Below are positions 12,401-23,062 of a stretch of DNA of 64,000 nt, one piece after another; positions within the stretch are counted from its first letter, which is position 1, and every line of letters starts with the position of its first letter. The notes beneath the pieces are model-generated. The model saw only the letters and a list, made by a program, of their open reading frames with translations, was not told where the DNA came from and ran no database searches. The position numbers were made by a program, and so were the translations under genes. This stretch comes from Bromus sterilis (Eukaryota > Streptophyta > Magnoliopsida > Poales > Poaceae): positions 203,327,782 through 203,391,781 of the forward strand of contig OX465600.1 of the NCBI GenBank assembly GCA_950022295.1, read 5' to 3'.

Positions 12401-13908
12401 TCCTCCCGCACGCCGGAGATGCCAATGGCCGCGACAACGACGACGGAGCAGCGGTGACCGCGTGGAGCACGAGCTCGATTTCTAGCCAAACAGGAGAGGA
12501 CCGAAGGGGGAAACAGAGGGGACTGGTCGAGACGGGGACTAGGGTTTCAATGAGAGGATGGACGTGGAGGCCATCCATGGCCATGGCCAGCCATGGATGC
12601 ACGCCACGCATGACTTGTCTCTGTACAGAGGAAGAAGGAGAGGAGAGGTGGTGGGCTGGGCCTCCTCTTTAGCTGCTTAGGGCGCAAAATAGTAGTAGTA
12701 GGTCTTCTTTTCCTTTTTTCTCTCTCAATCTTTTATGTTTAATTCAGTTTAATAGCTTTTGCATTTTTGTAAACTATGGGACTAGCTCCAATATTAGTGT
12801 TACACTTTATTATAATACCACAGAAAGTTTGGGAAAAAATAAAATCATTTGAAATTTTGTTTTATTTAAGTGGGATTAAATGCCACTGATTTGACACTGT
12901 TTTGTTTTGATTAAATTAGTAAAACATTTTAATAAACTCCCATTATAGTTTTAATATGATCTACTAATTATTACGGATTTTATAAAAGTGGTTGCACAAT
13001 TTTTGGACAAAGTTTTATTTATCACATTGTTTTTAATATCAAGCAAAGGGGGTTTTTGAAAAGATCAAAGCAAAGATGATCAAGGCAATATTAATCTTTG
13101 TTATTAATCATTAACAATAGGTGATCATTGTAGCTTGACACCGAGTGTAAGGCCCGATATGCGGTACTGTTCCAGATCTAGATGTTTCCATCCAGATCCG
13201 GGGACGAAGCACATATCAGTCCCACCGCGACATATGCCCCGGATTTCCAACATGATATCACAACATTACAGATACGAGGATACAACATCTCATACAATCG
13301 GCATACAACTTCCTCAAATACAATACAACAGCGAAAGATACATGTGTGAGTACAGACTACAAGCAAATGCCTAGTGGCAAAGAGAAAAACATCGATCCCC
13401 ATAACCACACCGGTCCAGGCCCTCCGCCGGGATCCGCCTAACAAGTCATCGTCGAGTCTCCACGTGAAACGTCGATCGCCATACCTGTTGTCGATCAAGA
13501 ACCCTGAAAAGAGTTTGGGGGTAGTATCATGAGTACAGAAGTACTCAGCATCCAACTGTAGTGGTCAACTGACCCAGCAAGGACTTCATCACTCGTCATT
13601 CTAGGACAACTAGTAGTTTACGGTAAGGAAGGGGTAAGTGGTGAGGTTTTTGCCGCACTAGCATTTATGAAGTGGCTAACGATCTAGAGAGTAAGATAAG
13701 AAGCCAAGCATTCGATGAGGAATCGCCTCCAACAAGTCTTGCTATCAACTACTTGCGCAAAAATAACACCTATCCTATCCTTGTCCTCCTCTTCGCATCC
13801 CGACGAAGAAGAAGCAGTCAAGGAACACACACACGTTGATCAAGTTTATTAAGATTATCTCGGTTGTTGTTTTCTATGAACAAGGAGTAGGTCTCAAGTC
13901 GTCCATAA

Positions 13909-13948
13909 CCGTGGACACGGCTTCTCGAAAAGATTTAACCCTGCAGGG
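13909..13948 (-). promoter_or_regulatory. Triple-palindrome block, copy D (in solo LTR 3)
   Basis: CCGTGGACACGG (13909-13920), CTTCTCGAAAAG abutting (13921-13932) and CCCTGCAGGG (13939-13948). In the middle palindrome the third pair is T-A instead of A-T, a compensatory swap. One C-A mismatch remains at the next pair. Confidence 0.75.
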
Positions 13949-15729
13949 GTGTACCAACTGCCCATTACAAGGCTCCGCACACACGTCCATCTCTCTCAGT
14001 TGCTACCCATTACAGGCAACCATTTTATGATTTAGTTCCAAGAGATCCGAAACGACAGGTCCCTCTACTAACAACGAACAAATCCGGGTGGCCCCCGGTG
14101 AGTCGACACCCAACTCAAAAGCCGGCCGCGCTCTCGAATCGGTCTCTACCGTCTGTCGCAGATTTGGATAGCCGGTTAATCACACATGGGAAACCGGGTC
14201 CTCAGCCGGACAAGGTGGGCCAGCAAGGGAACTATGTCCTCACTGGTCCGGTTGGTTGGAAAACTACTGGCGGCCGACCAGCACACACACTGTTTCAAAT
14301 GGTAAATCAGCTTGGGCCACCACTAGAAATGTTTGAAGCTAGGTAGGTAAGAAAAGGGGAACCCATAAAATCCCACACGCGGTTAGGCACGCTCAGTCTT
14401 AAAAGCAATACCCGGAACTCGGGTCCTAGGTGACTCGAATGGAACAAAGCGTCGGGGCGGGATAGCCTAGACCTTCCATCCTTCGTCGAATATAGTCAAC
14501 ATTATAATAATAATCATATCATCAACAAGAATATAATAATGTGATAGCCCAAACCAAGGAGTAACAGGGTAACATCGTAGCATACTAAGCATGCATACTA
14601 AGCAAGGGCTGAGCAACGAGCAATAGTAACATAGCAGTACATGGTTTGTTGGGAGGGGACATGGCTGTATCGGTTTGAAAGAGGCTGTAAACATGTGGTA
14701 GGATCAAACATCGAACCTAACCTAGACTAGCATGCAAACTGTTGGTTGAAATAGAATGGATCATAAGTAATGTATAGTCCTTGCCTGTTGATAAGTCGGG
14801 TTCCGAAGGTGTAGTTGATCGCAAGCTCGCATCATCTCCGAGAGGTACCCGCGGAAGCACACAAGAGGGTAAACACTGGAAAGCAACCAACGAGCAAGCA
14901 CTCTATTACTACGAGGCAAACACGAGCAAGCATCAACAAGAAGGCAACACGAGACATCGCACCTACCGTCGAGAGCGGTTACTAACAGGTTAAGTGGAGT
15001 ACTCGTCATACACGACGATACCGCACGTTTACGGTGGTTCAAGTTGTTTAGATACAGGTGATCAACAAAGGTTGTTAACATGGCATCTCACTCAAGCATG
15101 GCATAGCACACAAACATTTCAAGAGATGAAGCATAAATAAACTATCTAATCTAGTCAATTTAAGTGGGGGTAAAACCTACACATGGCAACTATTGCGGAC
15201 CCCACGATAAAATGGAATTTGGTACTGCTTTGCCCTAAAAAATATTTTATTATTTTTATTAGCAAGAAAGAGCAGCATAAACACAATCTTCATCCAATTC
15301 TAGTCAAGTTACACATAAAAAAACATTTTAAACAGAGCAACGGTTAAAAACTTTTGGCAATTACAGTTTACAGTGGCAAGCAGTTGTAATTATCAGGTAA
15401 ACAACATGTAAACAAAGTCAAACAAGGCAACAAGCAACATTTTAATAATCTACACGCAAAACGGAGCAACTTTCATGTAGAAGGCGTCTCAATCGGAGCT
15501 ACCGCCACATCGCAACAATTAACAGATAATTAAAAAGCCCATAAATATAAAAAACATGCACTGGGCCGAATCTAGCTCAACTGGGCCGAGCCCAACAGTA
15601 AAATAGGAAAAAAAAGAAAAAAAAACTGGGCGCTCACCTCAAGCCTGGGCTGGGGTCGCTGGACTGGGCCGCGCGGTGGGCCGTGGAGGAGGGGAGGCCG
15701 GCTCAGCCCGCTGGGCCGCCAGGGGCGCG

Positions 15730-18700
15730 TGTGACGCCCCCAAAATCAATCTGTGTATAGTAATCATACACGCAGGGTACACGGCTGAGATTAGGGTGCC
15801 ACGGTGAGAATATCATAGCACAACATTAAACACAAAAGGATAAACCAATATGTTCCAAGATAAGGGGTCACACGGACCCGAATACATAAGTTATACAAGC
15901 CATAATATCTGAGTACATACATAGTTAGTCAAGTTTTGCCTTAAGAAGGCTAGCACAAATAACATCAGAGATACAGATCGAAAAGGCAAGGCCTCCTGCC
16001 TGGGAGCCTCCGAAAATACTCCTGGTCCTGGTCAGCGGGGGTCTCGACGTAGTAGTATCCGCCTCCGGGGTACTCCTGCTCCTGGGCTCCAACGTCGACT
16101 GCAGCGGCCGATCAGGCAAAACATAAAAGGGGAAATAAAGCAAAGGTGAGTATCTAGTATACCCGCGAGTCTTACATCCGCTACTAAGCATTATGCATTT
16201 GTATCAACGGAAAAGGGAGGTTGTATATATAGTGGACTGCAAGATAGAAATCAGAATAAGGGTAAGAAGCTAGGCCTATCGAAGACTAGCATCTTCTGAC
16301 GATGTCTTGCAGCATGAGGAGAGAATCAGCCAACAGTTCATATAAAGCAATAAAGTAACAACGAAGCAGAAGTTGCTGCAACATTGTATAATATAAGTTG
16401 TAATGATTAATAATAATAATAATGCCTCTGAGTTCCCCTCCTCGACTCCCATGCGAGGAAGAAAACCCGGAACCATACAGTTTAATAGTAATAGTTTGTA
16501 GTGGTAAGATCCAGCTTCAGCATAAAGTGTCCTGTTATCATGGACACGGCTATTCGAATAGATTAAACTCCCTTCAGGGGTGCACTACTGTTCATCCTGC
16601 ATGCTTGGATCTCCAGGGTGGCGTGAACCTTGTTAGGGAACGGCCCACCGAGGCTATCCGACACGACGCAGCCCATCCTAGGCTCAACAGAGAGGCCATC
16701 CGCCGAACTATATCCTATGCGCTAAGGGCTCTAGGTCCCTCACCCTTGCACGCTCCTGCACGGTGCGAGTCTGTCCGGTGAAGCAAAAGCAAATCCAAAC
16801 ACACCTGCTGCAGCAAAAAGACAAGACGACTTCCCAGCGATCAGGCCGCAGTACTGCTGACGTCTGAAGAGCTTTCGGACGAACTACAACGCGGAGGGCC
16901 CACACCGTAATCCCACGTGTAGGTAGTGCGTACTGACCAATGGGTCTCTCAAGTCATCCGCCGAACCATCTAGCATTTTAATATTATCTTTCAGACAACC
17001 GTTATCGCTGTCTGACTAACAACACAACGGACAACGAACAGCAACAAGGCCCACCGGTAATGTGGGGGCCTGCCCTGTCGTCTCGTCAAAGCGCGCGGTT
17101 ACCGACAAGGTGAACCATCTCCTTACCTTGTCTCGCGTGTGCTCTTGGTAGAGCTCGACTTTTGCGTGGTTTGGTAACTCTCGTGAGATACGAGCAGGGG
17201 CCAAGCACGCCAGTAACGTCGGTCGTACCCTCCCTGTCGTTCCCGACGATATACCGCTCGCGGGCACCGTTGGGTCGCCCGACTTCTTACCTTTAAGGAC
17301 AACCGCTGTCCAGGACCCTATGGCGGCAAGACAAAGTCAGCCTCGGGTGGAGTACAAGGATTACTCCTGGATAGCTCACACTTGAGGTGACTAGGCATAA
17401 CGCAGATAGGGGCCTTTGGCGGTGTCTGCTTTGTTCCGTACCTGTGCAGTTGTATATATTGTATCCGTGTTCACCCCCCTGAGTGATCACGACCCGCTAT
17501 CTAGTCCTAGCTAACAATGCGCAGGGTTCATTGCTGAATATATGCATAATTATAATAGGCAGCATAGGATAAGAAAGGTACATCAAGGGGCGACAAAATC
17601 ACGCTATGCAATTGAATAGGATTGTAATCGTAGCAGCAGCAGTAACAATGCCTAGTGCAAGAAAGTACGGAAAAGGTAGGCGATATCTGGGGAAGAGAAT
17701 GGCTCTGCTTGCCTGTAAGCTCGATGGTAGGGGTCGGGTCGTCGACGAAGTAGTCGTACCCGGCGGCGGTGTAGTCGGCGGTAGCGGCGGGGTCTACCGG
17801 AGGTTAAGGGGGGAGGAAACAGTAAATACACCGCAATAATATACAAACATATGCATGACATGACAGATGAATTGTTAACGGTGTTCTAACGCAGTGCGAT
17901 GCACTTAGCTCGGTGCGGAAATTCATCCGCGGATGAACTGCTAGCTCCGGGTGATTACCAGACAGGGTTTCCGGAGTGGTGAAAGATGAAGCCGGGGGTG
18001 TCGTGGACATCCGAAAAAGATAAGGGGGGTGTATCTGTGTTAGTTGAACCATTCCGGACAACTTTCGTGTTCGGAATAAATTCATCCGGACACTTTAACA
18101 GTACCGGACAAATCATCGGACAGAGGGTCCGAGGGGGGACGGTTCGACGTTCGTTATGTTAGAGGGGTGTGGTGAAGGTATGGGTATCGTATTTGTATTC
18201 GGTGATCCGTTCTGAGCAACTTTCGTATACAAAGCATTTTGATCCGGGCAATTTTTATCGCTACGGGAAATTATCGATAGACAGCCCGGAGGGGGGAATG
18301 TCGATGATCGGTGTGTTAGGGGGGTGGGGTAGACATACGGATAGCGTATCCGTATTTGTGATATTTTTCTGATCAACTTTCATGTATAAAGTTTTTGAAT
18401 ATGACTTTCGGTTTAAAAGATATTGAAATTCAAAGTTTAAATCATTTTAAATCAATTTCTGGATTTATTTTATTATTAAAACAGTAACATTATCCACAAC
18501 AGGGTTGACTGGTCAAACCTGACCAGTGGGTCCCACTGGTCAGCCTCACATGCTAATTAAACATTTTAATTAAACCTAATTACAGTGGGGTCCCACATGT
18601 CATACTAACAGAATAAATTAAATCATTTAATTAATTATAGTACAGGTGGGGCCCATGTGTCATTGACACAGTGGCTAAATTAGACAGAAAAATCAATCCA

Positions 18701-19993
18701 GAGGTAATTAGGGGGGGTGGCCCCACATGTCAACCACTAGGGGAGGGGGTATTTAGTTAAACATGGGTTAGGGGCTAATCAACACCGGGCTGGCTCACAG
18801 GTCAGTGGCACCAAGCCGCTGCCTGTGCACGCCGGCGACAGCCGTGACACGGCGGCGAGCCAGAGCTACCCCAGCGAGGCCGCGTGCTCATCACGGTGCC
18901 CTATTCGGCGCTCGGAGGTAGGTGTTCAAACGACGACGACGAACCACATCAAACGGTGGCCGCCACGCGAAAAAGGACGGCCGGAGTAAACCGCAGCGAC
19001 GATGGCAGGCGGCGGCGCGGTTCGGAACAGAGGGGAGTTGGCCCCCGTGTACAATTATCGAGTGTGGGCTATCTAGCGAGGATCTACCGCACACCACGAG
19101 GACACCTGAGTCACAGGAATGAGTTGCACCACACGGGAGAAAGCATCTCGACGTCCATGGCGGCGCCGAGCTCGGCCCCCATGGCAACGTTGGCTAGAGC
19201 GAAAGGGGAGACTCGGGGACGGTTGGCGACGGATGGGAGACTCACTGGGAGGGTAGAGGAGAGCTCGGGGAGGACGACGGTGGTGCGGGCGGTCGGAATT
19301 TAACGAAGCTTGCCGGCGGCTGGAGGTTGAAGATGGTCTTCTCTCCCATGTGGCGAGAGGAAGGGGATGGTCCCAAGTGGGCTGGGGTGGGCTGGGGGGT
19401 TGGAGGGGGTGGGCCTCGCCCAGGGGGGTAGATTAGGTTGGGTTTTATTTTTCTTTTTCTTCTCTGTTTAATTCTTTTTGTATTTATTTTTGTTACCTAG
19501 ACATTTTTGAAAAACTTTTAATGTGCCCCATAATTTAGCAATCACCCTAGGTTAGTGCCACAAATAGTTTGGACAATTTTAAAAGTCATTTAATATTTGA
19601 ATTAAATATTAAATGGTTATTTGTGGGTTTTTAGCTACTGTTTAGAATTGTTGGATTTATTTTATTGCTTAATAAATCCCCAAAACCATATGGATGTGAG
19701 CCACTGATTTTTAGGCATTTAAAAAAATTGCTTTCACAATTTTTGAACAAAGTTTTATTTCCACTTATTTTTAATATTCATCAAAAGGCATTTTAGGGTT
19801 TGTTTGAATTTTATTTCAAATGGCTTGGACTTTAGTTGGCCAATGATGATCAAGGTCCATGGTTCATATTTGCTTGCAACAATATCAAAGGAGAATTTGA
19901 ATTTGAACTGAACCAGTTGATCAAACAAAAGTTTTGAACAGTAGAGATGAACAGTAACCCTGATTACTGTTCACTGACAGTGAGGTTGTTACA
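15730..19993 (-). mobile_element. Solo LTR 2 (TGTGACGCCC family), nested in solo LTR 3
   Basis: Begins TGTGACGCCCCC at 15730 and ends GAGGTTGTTACA at 19993. GCGCG flanks it at 15725-15729 and 19994-19998. Length is 4264 bases. It aligns by eye with solo LTR 1 in order (the CTTGCAGCATGAG segment, the GATCCAGCTTCAGCATAAAG segment, the CGTGTTCGGA-rich part, the TTAATTAA-rich part and a GC-rich leader near 18800-19300). No coding domain, primer-binding site or polypurine tract is present. It is the youngest of the three stacked insertions because it interrupts the other two. Confidence 0.93.
16538..16579 (-). promoter_or_regulatory. Triple-palindrome block, copy C (in solo LTR 2)
   Basis: TCATGGACACGG (16538-16549, degraded), a perfect CTATTCGAATAG (16550-16561) and CCCTTCAGGG (16570-16579). 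The outer palindrome is partly decayed; order and spacing match the other copies. Confidence 0.65.
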
Positions 19994-20620
19994 GCGCGCC
20001 AGCCCACCGTGGCGACGAGCAGGGACGCGCAGCTCGTCCTCTCCAGGTCGAGGCTGACGGCCAGGGCGGAGCCGCCGGCTGGCCTACGCCGGCGAGGGGA
20101 GAGGAGCCAGGAGGGCCGCGGCGGTGCGGTGAGGGCTGGAAGGGGCGCTGGGAGGCAGATCGGGTGAGGTCCCTCGGGTGGCGCGGCGACTAGACCGGGA
20201 GGGGCTCGAGCTCCTCGAGCTCGTCTTCAAGGCGGCCATGGCGGGTGCAGATCCTGGAGCGTCTGCAAGAGGAGAGGGAGTGAAGATGAGGAGGAGAAGG
20301 AAGGCGCGGCCAAGGGGGCTCACCGGAGCGAGGCGGCGGCCTACTGGGTGCGTAGGCCGGACGGCGGCGCCGGAGTTGGAGGCGTGGCGGCGGCGTCCTC
20401 GCGGCCGTGTCCACGGGAGAGAGAGAGGAGAAAGAGAGAGAAGGCTGGAGCACAGGGCCGATCTGGGCCGTCGGATCTCCGGATCTGACGGTCCTGATCA
20501 GAAGATGGCTAGGGCTACGAAAAAATAGGGGTATATTGGGCAGATCTGGGAAATTCTCAGAGGGGTGGCTGCAATTTTGTGGCTAGGGAAACCCTAGAAA
20601 GGGGTGGGAGTGTGGTGGTC

Positions 20621-20629
20621 TTTATATAG
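20621..20629 (-). promoter_or_regulatory. TATA box of solo LTR 3
   Basis: On the minus strand the bases read GGGCTATATAAAGACC, a canonical plant TATA context. It is about 470 bases from the minus-strand LTR start at 21098 and is followed by a GC-rich leader (20480-20000). It supports the assigned orientation. Confidence 0.6.
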
Positions 20630-21117
20630 CCCAGGTGGCTGGCAGTTTGAAAAAAACATCCCCGGTTTTTCTCTCGCGCGTGCGGTGTTTACGTTTCTGA
20701 CCGCCGGGGGTCCGCAGGACCTCCGATTCGGGTAAAACTTCGAACTGCACGATCAGCGCGTCGAGCCGGCGGCGTTCACCTCGTGCTGGAACCGTTCCGA
20801 GAACACTTCCCGGCGCGCTATAAAATATCCCGTTTAATTATTTAAACGGGGTTTTTCGTTCCGTTGGCTGCGGCTGGTCTTGTGCGGTTATCGCGACGGT
20901 GATCGGGCGAAATCCGGTGTCGCAAAGGTCGAGTGTCAGGGTGGCAAGGGTAGGTCTCCGTCCGATACGAGATAAGAGGGGGAAAAATAATCGCCGATCG
21001 ATAAATGGGGATGCAAACACCGCAAACAAATCAGACAATCAAACAATTCACGCCAAAAACAAAAAAAAATTATTTTTTGCAAAATCTGGGCTGTTACACC
21101 GAGGGTGTTACAAGGCA

Positions 21118-22093
21118 CATATGTAATCTTTCTGCTGTTGTTATGCTGAGTTTGCTGGGATCGGATGGATTATGAGACTATGTTCAGATTGTGTTTGAGT
21201 AATATATTTGATTGTCCTCATTTATATTTATGTTCTTGGGTAATTCTTGCATGTTCTCCATTGCTATTTATTGCTTTGGCCAAGTAGTAGGTAGTAACTC
21301 CAAGAAGGAGCGTTATAAATGATTGTGTGTTCATGGCCCCTGATGACTAGCTTGAGTGACAGACACATGAGTCTAGGGGATGTGCTGTTGCCACACGGGA
21401 GAAAACAACGATGCTTGTACTTGCGGGTGCAAGGATTGTTTACTTTACGCAAAGTTCTTTAATGCAGTTGTCTGTTGCTTTGAGTTTACATTTTGGGTGG
21501 GATTCGCAACATAATACCAGCGAGATGTTCTGGATAGATATCTCAAGGTGGATGATTAGTAGGTAGATGCAGATGGATTTCGGTCTACTTGTCTTGGCGT
21601 ACCGCCCTAGCTTTTGAGCCTCTTTCTTTGTACCATAGTTAGCATTGGTTTGCGCACATAATCCTGTCAATTGGCCAGCTGTAATTTGTTTACCTTGCAT
21701 GGCTAGTTTATCGTCTTTTGGGAGAGAGACATCACTAGTAAACATCATGGGACCTCGGTCCATATTTCCACCACTGTTAACACCCGCTATTTATTTTTCT
21801 GGTTTATTTCCTTTTCTATTGCTATCGCTATCATTATTATCCCGTGCGTTTGATCCTTTGTAAACAACAAGGCCGGAGGGATTGACAACCTCTCTGTACT
21901 CGTTGGGAGCAAATTTATCTGTTGTGTGTGCAGGTCCACATCAACCGCCTAATTGCTGGCGCCGTTGTCACCTTAATGTCGTTGTCGGAGTCCTACTGGA
22001 GACAAACCTTGCTATCTTCACCGAGGGAAATTTTCTGTTGTCTACATCTCAACCTTCCACTTTGGGTAACCAACGAGGGGCGAGAAGCCATCA
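21118..22093 (+). mobile_element. Athila-like element A1, 5' LTR, right portion
   Basis: It resumes the LTR interrupted at 7346 and ends GAGAAGCCATCA at 22093, followed by the primer-binding site. It aligns along its length with 26629-27605, with several percent differences visible by eye, so A1 is not a recent insertion. Confidence 0.9.
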
Positions 22094-22104
22094 AAGCTAA
22101 TTTA

Positions 22105-22122
22105 TGGCGCCGTTGTCGGGGA
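22105..22122 (+). other. Primer-binding site of A1 (Athila, tRNA-Asp type)
   Basis: Reads TGGCGCCGTTGTCGGGGA, one base from the TGGCGCCGTTGCCGGGGA form typical of Athila-type elements. It lies 11 bases after the LTR end. Confidence 0.88.
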
Positions 22123-22254
22123 CTCCACTCTTCAAGATAGGGGAGTTTCACACTATCATTTATCTTTGCTTTATAGTCTTGTTAGTTTACCATTCAAATT
22201 TTTCTTTAGTGTCCCTTATCCAAAAAAATAGGTACCTTGCTAGTAGTTGTCATT

Positions 22255-23062
22255 ATGTCTGGTCCATTTGCCTTCGGTGAAGCAGAAGTGCTCACCTTTA
22301 AACAAAGAGGTGGTGAAAGTCTGAAAGATGCCTAGTATAGAATTAATGATTCTAAAAAAAGCCACCAAGAAGCAATCCACTACTATCCTGCTTAGAAACT
22401 TTTATGTTCGAATTACTTCTTGGAATAGGTTTATTCTAGATACTGCTATCAATGGGAATTTCCTAGAAGTCCCAGTTTGGGAAGCTCTTAGTATTATGGA
22501 AAATCTTGTTGGAAACCCCCCTGTTGCTAGCATTCAAGAGGACATTAGCCTAGCTCACATTATGAATAAACTTGAAAAGATAGAGCTAGACATGCCAAGC
22601 ATTAATAAGATAAGTGAGTTGGATCGTAAGATTCAAGGGAATTTGAATAGACTCGATAGCTCCATGCATAAAATTTTGAAAACCTTGGAGACCATCAAAT
22701 CCCATGACTTGGATCCTTCTAGGATAGATAAGATTGAGGAAATCATTGACACTCTAGGAACTACTTTCTCCTCAATCAAAACCAAATAGGTAGAAACTCC
22801 GTCAAAGAAGGAACCTAAGTTCGTTTACGTTCCAAAGGCTCCTCGTTTCAAAAATAATCAATCTATTGCCAAAGGGCTTGAAACTGTGAAGACTTTGGAA
22901 GACATACCTCTCTTTAATAGAATAAATGAAACTCCAATTGATCTTCCGCCTTTTGCTTTTATCCCAAGAAGTATCTTTATTAGGCCTTTATTTGAAAGTC
23001 CTCTTAAGATTCGTTGTACTATTGAAGATCTTTTTGCATGGATCTTTTTGCATCATGCCTAG
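22255..23062 (+). pseudogene. A1 gag-like ORF, broken; no pol follows
   Basis: The frame opens at ATG 22255 (Met-Ser-Gly-Pro-Phe) and shows the gag-like LTFKQRGGESLKDA segment. A TAG follows where relatives have Trp (near 22334), and a frameshift lies in the A-run near 22360. From there a frame of about 145 codons runs to a TAG at 22787, then continues in phase to a TAG at 23060. The segment KKATKKQSTTILLRNFYV is typical of gag of Triticeae Athila relatives as I remember them; the 22560-22780 part is predicted helical (regular Leu/Ile spacing). No zinc knuckle, protease, RT or integrase follows. The downstream GGGAGGCAGCCCAC segment is the start of the 3' non-coding region, shared with elements B and A2. 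A1 was therefore non-autonomous even before decay. Confidence 0.75.

Larger units (their letters stand above)
13146..21098 (-). mobile_element. Solo LTR 3 (TGTAAGGCCC family), nested in solo LTR 1
   Basis: Begins TGTAAGGCCCG at 13146 and ends GGGCTGTTACA at 21098. The flanks are CCGAG at 13141-13145 and again at 21099-21103, a perfect 5-bp target duplication. The insertion point is only nine bases inside the end of solo LTR 1. After removing the LTR nested at 15730-19993, the element is about 3.7 kb and non-coding, so it is a solo LTR. A TATA box on the minus strand near 20625 supports minus-strand sense. A close copy of the 13146-14850 part occurs at 62317-64000, and a short end fragment at 34801-35022. 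Confidence 0.92.
7347..21112 (-). mobile_element. Solo LTR 1 (TGTGACGCCC family), with nested insertions
   Basis: The element begins TGTGACGCCCCC at 7347 (again at 8588 in the duplicated copy) and ends GGTGTTACA at 21112. It is flanked by AGGCA on both sides (7342-7346 or 8583-8587, and 21113-21117). Its own sequence is 8588-13145 plus 21104-21112, about 4.57 kb. No coding domain, primer-binding site or polypurine tract is present, so it is a solo LTR. Read on the minus strand it starts TGTAACACCC, like the other chromovirus LTRs here, and I infer that as the sense strand. The GC-rich 11820-12660 segment corresponds to a leader, not a gene. It is the same family as the LTR at 15730-19993. Confidence 0.9.

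Noticed and set aside
11738..12672. GC-rich open frames with Pro/Ala/Arg-rich products
   Set aside because: They fall inside solo LTR 1 at the position of the GC-rich leader found in its sibling LTRs. No conserved domain.
20084..20528. Open frames near a TATA box on the minus strand as a small gene
   Set aside because: The TATA box and GC-rich segment are the promoter and leader of solo LTR 3; the nested insertion at 15730-19993 interrupts the unit.
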